The notes below the pieces were generated by a model that worked only from the letters and a program-made list of their open reading frames with translations, searched no databases and was not told the DNA's origin. Shown one piece after another: positions 1 through 5,012 of a stretch of DNA of 6,258 nucleotides. The DNA is taken from NCBI GenBank assembly GCA_016293155.1, contig JAEDEU010000089.1, positions 1 through 6,258 on the forward strand, written 5' to 3'. The position numbers and the translations under genes were made by a program. Source of the DNA: Clostridiaceae bacterium (lineage in GTDB: Bacteria; Bacillota; Clostridia; Oscillospirales; Butyricicoccaceae). How positions within the stretch are numbered: position 1 is the first letter of the stretch; every line of letters starts with the position of its first letter.

Positions 1-824
1 TCCGCATCAAAGCCCTGCCATGCGACCACGTGCCGGCGCTCCGGGTCAATATACAGCATCTGCCCGTACACGCCCGCGCCGTAATAGGCACGGCTGTGCG
101 GTGCACGCCAGAAGCTGTATCCATACTGCCGCCTGCCGCACCGGACGAGCGGCGCGGTGGCCTTGCGGATCCATTCCCCGCTCAGCAGGCGCTGACCGTT
201 CCACACGCCATCTTCCGCATACAGTACACCCAGCTTGAGCAGATCGCACAGGCGCAGATACAGTCCGGTTCCGCCCATCGCGTGCCCGTGCGGACAGGTC
301 GCCCACGCCCAGCCCTGAAATTCCAGAGGCTCAAACAGACGCTCTGCCGCAAGCTCCTGCAATGGTTCTCCGCTCACCTCTGCGGCGACGCGCGAGAGCA
401 GATAGTAATTGGAATCGCTGTACACCATGCGCTGTCCGACCGGATATTCCAGACGGGTGTCCAGCGCGATCCGAAGATAATCCTTCGTGGGATATCTTCG
501 GACATCATCCGCATCAATATCCAAAAAGCCCGCGCCGTAGCCGGTGGTCTGCGTCAGTACATGCCCGACCGTCACATCCATCCATTCACAGGAGCAGCCC
601 GCCCGTCCGAGCAGCGACCACACCCGGTCATCCGGCGACAGCACTCCGTCATCCATCAGCATACCGATCACGGTTGCCGTGACGTTTTTCGAGATGGAAT
701 ACACGGCATTGACCGGATTGGACGGCATCAGTGTCACTTCCTCCGTGCGTCCGTCCGCATATTCCGCAATGCGGAATACCGGCAGCCGCTCCCTGCGAAT
801 GACGGAAACCAATTCAGACAGCAT
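1..824 (-). CDS. Serine hydrolase, beta-lactamase/class C fold (partial, C-terminus outside window)
   Basis: The first 274 codons of a serine hydrolase of the beta-lactamase-related family (class C beta-lactamase, DD-peptidase and esterase relatives). Visible motifs are the nucleophile/general-base motif Ser43-Ile-Ser-Lys46 (SxxK), a GHVLTQTTGYG segment at about 87-97 matching the usual 'LLxHTSGL' region, Tyr135-Ser-Asp137 followed by SNYYLL in place of the more common YSN, and a late GAGVYGQ segment near 260 in the position of the family's third active-site motif. There is no signal peptide: the N-terminus MLSELVSVIRRERL is charged, so it is probably cytoplasmic. ATG at 824 was chosen because GGAGGG (837-831) lies 6 nt upstream. 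The family is usually about 280-350 residues, so most of the protein is here. The substrate cannot be read from sequence; esterase or peptidase activity is as likely as beta-lactam cleavage. Confidence 0.88.
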   Translation of the reverse strand, partial: MLSELVSVIRRERLPVFRIAEYADGRTEEVTLMPSNPVNAVYSISKNVTATVIGMLMDDGVLSPDDRVWSLLGRAGCSCEWMDVTVGHVLTQTTGYGAGFLDIDADDVRRYPTKDYLRIALDTRLEYPVGQRMVYSDSNYYLLSRVAAEVSGEPLQELAAERLFEPLEFQGWAWATCPHGHAMGGTGLYLRLCDLLKLGVLYAEDGVWNGQRLLSGEWIRKATAPLVRCGRRQYGYSFWRAPHSRAYYGAGVYGQMLYIDPERRHVVAWQGFDA

Positions 825-857
825 ATCAATCCCTCCTATTTGAGATACAACATCTTT

Positions 858-887
858 ATTATATCATATCCGCTGTTACAACCGCAA
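858..887 (-). promoter_or_regulatory. Candidate promoter of the serine hydrolase gene
   Basis: On the minus strand a perfect TATAAT (863-858) lies 34 nt upstream of the serine hydrolase start codon. A weak -35 (TTGCGG, 887-882) stands 18 nt further upstream. It lies just downstream of the terminator at 928-896, so the hydrolase gene appears to be its own transcription unit rather than an extension of the upstream RNA. Confidence 0.5.
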
Positions 888-895
888 TCAGACGC

Positions 896-928
896 AAAAA
901 AACATCCGCCGGAAATACTCGACGGATG
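896..928 (-). terminator. Intrinsic terminator of the small RNA
   Basis: Read on the minus strand, CATCCGTCG (928-920) pairs with CGGCGGATG (911-903). This gives a 9-bp stem with one G-U pair and an 8-nt loop, followed at once by seven U residues (902-896). The U run is on the minus-strand side only, so it terminates leftward transcription. No open reading frame ends just before it, which points to a non-coding transcript. Confidence 0.8.
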
Positions 929-1055
929 CTCTGATGTGTTGTTCCTCTGTCAATGATAAAGCGGAGAGAGATGTTAAAATAAAGGAGAGAGAATCTGACA
1001 GACGAATCACAAATTGAGAAGGGGCCCGGCTCTTTTGGAACCGGTTTATTATGAT
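896..1055 (-). ncRNA. Probable small regulatory RNA with tandem CU-rich loop motifs
   Basis: A transcript of about 160 nt is predicted between a near-consensus promoter (1090-1062) and a U7 terminator (928-896), with no ATG or ribosome binding site inside that would make a credible gene. Structure read by eye from the 5' end: hairpin 1 (1044-1038 with 1032-1026, 7 bp, loop CAAAA); a single-stranded linker starting GCCCCUUCUC; stem 2, UCUGUCAG (1002-995) with UUGACAGA (953-946), 8 bp with one G-U pair, closing a 41-nt loop; then the terminator hairpin. The loop holds UCUCUCUCC twice (992-984 and 971-963). These motifs are complementary to purine-rich ribosome binding sites, as in the CU-rich or C-rich loops of RsaE/RoxS and LhrC RNAs of other Firmicutes. 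I do not recognise a named family. The start is inferred as 7 nt after the -10 box and may be off by a few bases. Confidence 0.55.
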
Positions 1056-1061
1056 GGTTTT

Positions 1062-1090
1062 ATTATAGTGCGCCCGCCATATTTTGTAAA
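1062..1090 (-). promoter_or_regulatory. Strong sigma-A promoter of the small RNA
   Basis: On the minus strand TTTACA (1090-1085, 5 of 6 consensus) and a perfect TATAAT (1067-1062) are separated by exactly 17 nt. The expected start is near 1055. No minus-strand gene begins within reach, since the next start codon is the serine hydrolase at 824, beyond a terminator. The promoter therefore most likely drives the non-coding RNA. Confidence 0.7.
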
Positions 1091-1153
1091 CTGCAAATAT
1101 CGCCAATTTTCCCTACTTGTTGCCGACCGTTTTGACCAATTGTGCCGCAATCA

Positions 1154-1175
1154 TGACATTTTTAAAGGAATGTCA
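1154..1175 (-). repeat. Inverted repeat just past the DUF6472-like gene
   Basis: TGACATT and AATGTCA form a perfect 7-bp inverted repeat with an 8-nt spacer, beginning 5 nt after the stop codon of the small Cys protein gene. Position suggests a 3' end hairpin for the symporter-DUF6472 transcript. On the minus strand it is followed by TGATT rather than a U run, so it would be a poor intrinsic terminator. It could instead be a binding site upstream of the small RNA promoter. Confidence 0.4.
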
Positions 1176-1180
1176 CCGAC

Positions 1181-1363
1181 TTAGTTCTGCTTTCTCACAA
1201 TCATGTAATCATCTCCGAACCGGAAATACGGACAATTATCAAAGGAATAGTTCAAAAAACGATTCATTTCATCCTCATCCAGATCCATCAGGCATTCATA
1301 GTAGCCCAGCTCATCATTATAGACATAATTGATGCAACATTCACAGTTTGTCTTTTCCGCCAC
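1181..1363 (-). CDS. Small acidic Cys-rich protein, DUF6472-like
   Basis: A 60-residue protein resembling the DUF6472 family of small clostridial proteins, whose function is unknown. It begins with a Cys cluster (CECC at residues 7-10) and a Tyr-rich patch. An acidic run LDEDEM follows, then FDNCPYFRFGDDY and a basic end IVRKQN. Cysteines are spaced C-x2-C-x13-C-x19-C with one extra Cys in the first cluster, so a metal site is possible but not shown. Start choice: AAGGAG (1378-1373) directly abuts an in-frame ATG at 1372, which is too close. The GTG at 1363 has 9 nt spacing and is preferred; the longer form would add Met-Ala-Gly. The gene follows the symporter gene by under 100 nt on the same strand with no convincing promoter between, so co-transcription is likely. 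Confidence 0.8.
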   Translation of the reverse strand: MAEKTNCECCINYVYNDELGYYECLMDLDEDEMNRFLNYSFDNCPYFRFGDDYMIVRKQN

Positions 1364-1400
1364 GCCAGCCATCTCCTTATTCTTGCGTTTTTCAAAGACT

Positions 1401-1425
1401 GCGGCAGAGCGAAACGCTCTGCCGC
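1401..1425 (-). other. Strong intercistronic hairpin between symporter and DUF6472-like gene
   Basis: GCGGCAGAGCG and CGCTCTGCCGC form a perfect 11-bp stem with a 3-nt loop, 21 nt after the symporter stop codon. On the minus strand it is followed by AGTCTTTG, not a clean U run. It could be a weak terminator, or a processing or stability element that sets different levels of the two gene products. No separate promoter for the downstream gene is evident in the 37 nt between this hairpin and the start codon. Confidence 0.6.
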
Positions 1426-1446
1426 AAAATCGAAATTATTTTATCA

Positions 1447-2823
1447 TCAGATCGAAATGACGCCCATATTCTTGAGCAGCTCTCCGGCCAGAATTGCCAC
1501 CAGCAGGATCGGTGCAATCCAGCGGATCATGACATCATAGAGCTTCTGTCTGCGGAATTCGCCATTGAGCAGAACCTCCTCGTGAACCACCTTGACACCC
1601 ACGATATGACCGATCAGGATGCAGGTCAGGATGGCAACAATCGGCATGATGACCGAGTTGGTGATGAAGTCGAAGAAATCCAAAAATGCCATGCCGATGA
1701 TCTGGACGGACGCCAGCGGGCCATAGCCCAAGCAGGACAGCGTGCCCAGCAGCAGAATCATGACAACCACCACAATCGTGGACGGCAGGCGCTTCCAGCC
1801 CAGCTTATCCATCAGGATGGATACAACGGTCTCCATCAGCGAGATTGCCGAGGTGAGTGCCGCAAACAGCACCAGCAGGAAGAACGCGGTGCCGATGATC
1901 CGGCCGAAGCCCATTGCATTGAACACCTGCGGCAGGGTGACAAACATCAAACCCGGGCCCGCATTGATGCCCTCTGCGCTGCCGCCGTTGAAGGCAACGA
2001 CAGCCGGAATAATCATAAAGCCTGCCAGCAGTGCAATGCCTGCGTCAAACAGCTCGATCTGGGAAACTGCCTTCTCCAGCCCGCTGTCCTTCTTCATATA
2101 AGAGCCGTAGGTAATCATAATACCCATCGCCAGAGACATGGAGTAAAACAGCTGACCCACAGCACCCAGCACCGTTGTCACCGAGAAATTAGAAAAATCC
2201 GGAATCAGATAGTACTTGATGCCTGCCATTGCGTTCGGGATGGTCAGAACAAACAGCGCAATCACAACGGACAGTACAACCAGAATCGGCATCATGATGC
2301 GGCTGACCTTCTCAATGCCCTTCTGCACGCCGAAGATAACGACCACAGCCGTCAGCAGGGTGAACATCACAAACCACAGCATCGGATTGCCGGAAAGTCC
2401 GGGATTGACGACGCCGATGAACTCATTGAAGTAATCACCGGAGCGCTCTGCAATCGCGCCGCCGTTTCCGATTAAAAACTCCCAGAAATACTTGATGACC
2501 CAGCCGCCGATGACGCAGTAATACGGTACAATCAGCACCGGCACAAGCGACGCCAGCCAGCCTAAAAAGCCGAACCGCTTATCCAGCGCCCGATAAGCGC
2601 CGATACAGGACAGACCTGTCTTGCGTCCGATTGCGATCTCGGTAATCATCAGCGCAAAGCCAAAGGTAACCGTCAGAATCAGATATACCAAAATAAAAAT
2701 GCCGCCGCCGTATTTCGCGGCCAGATACGGGAATCTCCACAGGTTGCCCAGACCAACCGCGGAGCCTGCAGCTGCCAGAACGAATCCGATTCGTCCGGTA
2801 AAACTGCTCCTTTTCTTTTCCAT
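1447..2823 (-). CDS. Sodium-dependent transporter, neurotransmitter:sodium symporter (SNF/NSS) family
   Basis: A 458-residue inner-membrane transporter of the LeuT/MhsT fold, expected to import an amino acid or related small amine with Na+. The first helix reads GSAVGLGNLWRFPY (20-33), the family's sodium and substrate site, with Asn27 and Arg30 at the same numbers as in LeuT. TM3 carries PYYCVIGGW (100-108), with Tyr102 in the place of the substrate-binding Tyr of LeuT. The unwound TM6 region is YSMSLAMGIMITYGSY (about 226-241). About 11 hydrophobic helices can be counted, the usual number for short bacterial members (eukaryotic ones have 12). The last helix is near 434-455 and there is no long tail. 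ATG at 2823 has AAGGAGG 6 nt upstream. The substrate is not predictable from sequence alone. It is followed on the same strand by the small DUF6472-like gene. Confidence 0.93.
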   Translation of the reverse strand: MEKKRSSFTGRIGFVLAAAGSAVGLGNLWRFPYLAAKYGGGIFILVYLILTVTFGFALMITEIAIGRKTGLSCIGAYRALDKRFGFLGWLASLVPVLIVPYYCVIGGWVIKYFWEFLIGNGGAIAERSGDYFNEFIGVVNPGLSGNPMLWFVMFTLLTAVVVIFGVQKGIEKVSRIMMPILVVLSVVIALFVLTIPNAMAGIKYYLIPDFSNFSVTTVLGAVGQLFYSMSLAMGIMITYGSYMKKDSGLEKAVSQIELFDAGIALLAGFMIIPAVVAFNGGSAEGINAGPGLMFVTLPQVFNAMGFGRIIGTAFFLLVLFAALTSAISLMETVVSILMDKLGWKRLPSTIVVVVMILLLGTLSCLGYGPLASVQIIGMAFLDFFDFITNSVIMPIVAILTCILIGHIVGVKVVHEEVLLNGEFRRQKLYDVMIRWIAPILLVAILAGELLKNMGVISI

Positions 2824-2993
2824 GAGAATCCTCCTTATCTAAATTTACAGCCGCTTGGGCTGCCCATTCAATCTGATTTTTATTCTACCACAATTTTACG
2901 TCGATTTTCCACTGTTGTATCAATATTTTTCGAAATCTCACGGATTTTTTTCAAATTCCCTACCCATTCCGGAAACTTCTTCCTAAAATATGC

Positions 2994-3027
2994 AAAAAAG
3001 AATACTCCCTGCTCAGGAGTATTCTTT
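2994..3027 (-). terminator. Intrinsic terminator ending the leftward RNA upstream of the symporter
   Basis: AAAGAATACTCC (2997-3008) and GGAGTATTCTTT (3016-3027) form a perfect 12-bp stem with a 7-nt loop. On the minus strand the stem runs into six U residues (2999-2994), a good leftward terminator. On the plus strand the tail is TTTCC, so rightward termination would be weaker. It isolates the symporter gene from transcription starting near 3205. Confidence 0.8.
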
Positions 3028-3205
3028 CCGCACCGCGGTGCAAACCGCCTTTTGCCGTCGCCCAACACGTCTGAATTCCGCAAAACACATCGGCTCAGTC
3101 TGCCGCCCTGACCCATTTGAGCCCCCCGCAGGGCTGCCTGCTGCGCCGATGCCCCCATGTATTCGCTTCGTCACCATGCTGTCCGGCTGCATCCGCCCGT
3201 GCTGT
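2994..3205 (-). ncRNA. Probable structured RNA, rod-shaped, about 210 nt, family not identified
   Basis: A transcript is predicted between a TATAAT promoter (3241-3213) and a U6 terminator (3027-2994), with no convincing reading frame. By eye the RNA folds into nested stems. A is 3202-3185 with 3049-3030 (four blocks GCAC/GUGC, GCGG/CCGC, UGCA/UGCA, GCC/GGC, 15 bp with small bulges). B is 3181-3176 with 3068-3063 (6 bp, two G-U). C is 3166-3162 with 3084-3080 (5 bp, one G-U). D is 3152-3145 with 3094-3087 (8 bp, one G-U). Above D is a GC-rich 50-nt apical region, and B and C enclose an asymmetric internal loop of 9 and 11 nt. G-U pairs favour the minus strand as the RNA. A long rod with a central bubble recalls 6S RNA, but I see no diagnostic 6S sequence. 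The SRP RNA GGAAG loop, RNase P and tmRNA signatures are absent. A leader or decayed gene remains possible. Confidence 0.45.
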
Positions 3206-3212
3206 AATTATT

Positions 3213-3241
3213 ATTATACCGTCTGCCGTGTCTCATTTCTA
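3213..3241 (-). promoter_or_regulatory. Candidate promoter of the rod-shaped RNA
   Basis: On the minus strand a perfect TATAAT (3218-3213) is preceded at 17 nt by TAGAAA (3241-3236, 4 of 6 consensus). The predicted start near 3205 falls 3 nt before the first base of the long terminal stem of the RNA. This agreement between promoter and fold supports both calls. Confidence 0.5.
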
Positions 3242-3271
3242 CGGGTGGCAGATTCTGTGGCAGACTTTTTT
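3221..3271 (+). terminator. Terminator-like hairpin with a repeated 3' arm
   Basis: GTCTGCC (3221-3227) can pair with GGCAGAC (3259-3265), which is followed by six T residues (3266-3271), a rightward terminator layout with an unusually long 31-nt loop. The 3' arm lies in a direct repeat, GTGGCAGA at 3245-3252 and 3257-3264, so the same 5' arm could pair with the nearer copy instead and leave the T run without a stem. It sits over the minus-strand RNA promoter, and no rightward gene precedes it. Confidence 0.3.
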
Positions 3272-3308
3272 ATGATATAGTTTGACATCCAATCATCATG
3301 ATCCGCTC

Positions 3309-3337
3309 TTGAGTTTTACGAAAAGTTGTTTTATAAT
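3309..3337 (+). promoter_or_regulatory. Promoter of the XRE-type regulator gene
   Basis: TTGAGT (3309-3314) and a perfect TATAAT (3332-3337) are separated by exactly 17 nt on the plus strand. The expected start near 3344 gives a leader of about 64 nt. This is a good sigma-A promoter pointing at the regulator gene and away from the minus-strand RNA. Confidence 0.7.
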
Positions 3338-3348
3338 GATATTAATCA
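3337..3348 (+). promoter_or_regulatory. Operator-like inverted repeat at the regulator's transcription start
   Basis: TGATATTAATCA carries TGAT/ATCA half-sites around an ATTA centre and overlaps the last base of the -10 box and the predicted start. A second symmetric site, ATCATGAT, lies at 3295-3302 just upstream of the -35. Either could be an autoregulatory site for the HTH protein encoded downstream. This is inferred from position and symmetry only. Confidence 0.25.
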
Positions 3349-3407
3349 CGTAACATTCATTTAGTTTCTTTATATTTGTTTCTCGATTCACGAAAGAGCT
3401 TTTTACC

Positions 3408-4871
3408 ATGACAGAATACTTCGAACTGATTGCACAGTACATGAACAAACAGAATATCTCCATGCATATGCTGGCAAAGCGCAGCGGAATTGACCGCTCC
3501 ACCCTTTACCAGTTCCGCCGCGGCGAGCGGATGCCGTCGCGCGAACAGATCATTCAGATTTCCCATGTGTTCACGCTCTCTCCTTCGAAGCAGAATGAGC
3601 TGATCGAGAAATGGGAAATTGCCTGTGTCGGCAGTCACCTTTACCATCAACGCCGCACCATGCAGCAGCTGATCCGGGATCTTCCTGTCCCAATTGACGA
3701 ATCCCTGTCCTTTCACCTCTCCGGACAGGATCAGCTGCCGCAGCAGGCGGCGCTCAGCTCCTATTCTGCGGTTTTGCTTCATATCTGTCAGCTGCTGCGC
3801 CATGCGGCTTCCATCCATTCCGATCTGTATCTGATCGCCCAGCCCACCGAGGATCAGCTGCTGGATGCACTGCTCTCCTCCTATCCGCATGACGCAGGCA
3901 GTATCCATCATATTATCTGCTTCGACAGCGGCACGGAGGAGGATGAAACCTTTTATAATTTGAACTGCGTGCCGGGACTGCTCAAGCTCGGAATTCATTA
4001 TCCCAAATATTTTTTGCAATATTATTATGACAACCGCGAGGTTCGTTTCAGCCCGATGACGCCGTTCCCCAATTTAGTGCTTGCCAAAGACTGCGCGATG
4101 CAGATCTCGCACGACTTCCGCTCCGCACTTGTCATCACCGATCCCGAACAGGTCTCACTGCTGCATACCATGTATGACCGGATGCGCAGCAATACCACAC
4201 CGCTGGCACAGCAGCATCATGTCACCGGACTGTCTCAGCTCATCGTGTCCGGCAATGCCGATGCGATGATGCTGCCCAACCTGTCCGGCAATGAATTTTT
4301 CTGTTTTAAATCCGACATAGACCTGCTTCAGCTGCTGGACCGCCCCATTCTGGAGCGCAATCTGCGCACAGCGCCGGAAAACAGGGAGCGTGCGCTCGAT
4401 ACCCTGACCACATTCATCGAGCAGTATCATGCCAAGCTGGAACCGTTCAAAAAGCATTTTATTCTGCACCCGCAGCGGCTGCGCCGATTCTTGGAAACCG
4501 GCTGCACGGATCTGTTGCCGCGCGCACTCTATCATCCCTTCTGTCCCGCTGATCGTCTGCTTCTGTTACAGCGTCTGCTTGAGAAGTTGGAGTCCGGGCA
4601 GCTCGTCCTGCATCTATGCTCCGGGGATGCATTTATGATTGCCGATCACTGGTGCATCATGTTTTTCCCCAACAATATGCTGCTGCTTCAGTATGTCGGG
4701 GAGGATTCCCTGCACTATTCCCTTATTTCGGAGCTCGTCAGCGCCGCCGCCCTGTCCGATTACTACTCCTATCTGCTCCAGCAGGCGGAAATGCGCTCGC
4801 CCGCGCAGTCGCGCTGCTATATCGAGGAGCTTCTGGAGGAATACCGCATCCGGTTCGAGGCAGACAGATAA
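3408..4871 (+). CDS. XRE-type helix-turn-helix regulator with large uncharacterised C-terminal region
   Basis: A 487-residue protein. Residues 7-60 form a Cro/C1 (XRE) type DNA-binding domain: helix 2 MLAKRSG (21-27), recognition helix DRSTLYQFRRGER (29-41), then PSREQIIQISHVFTLSPSKQ with the usual 'RxPs..ql..ia..l.ls' pattern. The remaining 420 residues show no transmembrane segment, signal peptide, kinase or peptidase motif I can name. They are mixed alpha/beta, rich in Leu, His and aromatic residues. They include stretches such as YPKYFLQYYYDNREVRFSP and a Leu-rich QLLRHAAS region, perhaps a ligand-sensing or oligomerisation module. ATG at 3408 is preceded by a weak ribosome site AAAGAG (3393-3398) at 9 nt, suggesting modest expression. 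The gene has its own promoter and no clear terminator before the kinase gene, so some read-through is possible. The target genes are unknown; the divergent RNA and its own promoter are candidates by position. Confidence 0.85.
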   Translation: MTEYFELIAQYMNKQNISMHMLAKRSGIDRSTLYQFRRGERMPSREQIIQISHVFTLSPSKQNELIEKWEIACVGSHLYHQRRTMQQLIRDLPVPIDESLSFHLSGQDQLPQQAALSSYSAVLLHICQLLRHAASIHSDLYLIAQPTEDQLLDALLSSYPHDAGSIHHIICFDSGTEEDETFYNLNCVPGLLKLGIHYPKYFLQYYYDNREVRFSPMTPFPNLVLAKDCAMQISHDFRSALVITDPEQVSLLHTMYDRMRSNTTPLAQQHHVTGLSQLIVSGNADAMMLPNLSGNEFFCFKSDIDLLQLLDRPILERNLRTAPENRERALDTLTTFIEQYHAKLEPFKKHFILHPQRLRRFLETGCTDLLPRALYHPFCPADRLLLLQRLLEKLESGQLVLHLCSGDAFMIADHWCIMFFPNNMLLLQYVGEDSLHYSLISELVSAAALSDYYSYLLQQAEMRSPAQSRCYIEELLEEYRIRFEADR

Positions 4872-4933
4872 ATTTGTCCAAATTATTAATTTTTCAAAAC
4901 CGCTCAAATTCCCTGTACTTTTTTGTCAGAAAA

Positions 4934-4942
4934 TGTTATAAT
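4934..4942 (+). promoter_or_regulatory. Extended -10 promoter of the kinase-like gene
   Basis: TGT followed directly by TATAAT (TGn-TATAAT) is an extended -10 element, the form that can work without a good -35. The sequence 17 nt upstream (TGTACT) matches the -35 consensus poorly. The expected start near 4949 gives a leader of about 64 nt, enough to hold the hairpin at 4963-5001. Confidence 0.6.
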
Positions 4943-4962
4943 ATCCTCACAAAATTTATTTA

Positions 4963-5005
4963 CTTTGAACAACAGTTTCGAGGTAATATCTTGTTTCAAG
5001 GAGGG
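4963..5005 (+). promoter_or_regulatory. Leader hairpin overlapping the kinase gene's Shine-Dalgarno site
   Basis: CTTTGAACAA (4963-4972) pairs with TTGTTTCAAGG (4991-5001), giving 10 bp with one G-U pair and one bulged U (4994), closing an 18-nt loop. The 3' arm includes AAGG of the Shine-Dalgarno sequence AAGGAGGG (4998-5005), leaving only AGGG free. The stem is AU-rich and modest in strength, so it could tune translation or respond to temperature or a ligand. This is read by eye, not by an energy calculation. Confidence 0.4.
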
Positions 5006-5012
5006 TTATTTT

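Noticed and set aside
30..956. Long plus-strand open frame of 308 codons
   Set aside because: It is antisense to the serine hydrolase gene, whose minus-strand frame has catalytic motifs and a good ribosome site. The plus frame is His/Arg/Gln-rich with no recognisable domain and runs on through the small RNA terminator.
888..1106. Minus-strand 72-codon frame across the small RNA
   Set aside because: Its ATG lies upstream of the promoter that drives the transcript, it has no ribosome site, and it reads through the terminator stem.
1348..2475. Plus-strand open frame of 375 codons
   Set aside because: Antisense shadow of the symporter: His/Gln/Asn/Arg-rich composition, no ribosome site, and the minus-strand frame is an unmistakable membrane transporter.
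2882..2923. Possible symporter promoter on the minus strand (TTGATA with TAAAAT at 19 nt, or TAGAAT at 2887-2882)
   Set aside because: A promoter is expected here, but the first pair has an over-long 19-nt spacer and the second box has no matching -35, so no single candidate is convincing.
2880..3158. Minus-strand 92-codon frame overlapping the rod-shaped RNA
   Set aside because: It crosses the 12-bp terminator, composition changes sharply from Gly/Arg/Gln-rich to Lys/Ile-rich at that point, and no ribosome site precedes its ATG. The Lys-rich tail (about 2880-2990) was considered as a separate peptide but has no start signal after the terminator.
2994..3205. Rod-shaped RNA as SRP RNA, RNase P RNA, tmRNA or a cobalamin/FMN-type riboswitch
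   Set aside because: None of the conserved core sequences I know for these (SRP GGAAG loop with AGCAGCC, RNase P core, tmRNA tRNA-like end, B12 or RFN box) is present. No gene follows in-line before the terminator as a riboswitch leader would need.
3357..4019. Minus-strand open frame of 220 codons opposite the XRE regulator
   Set aside because: The plus strand carries a clear HTH domain with its own promoter. The minus frame has no ribosome site and no recognisable motif.
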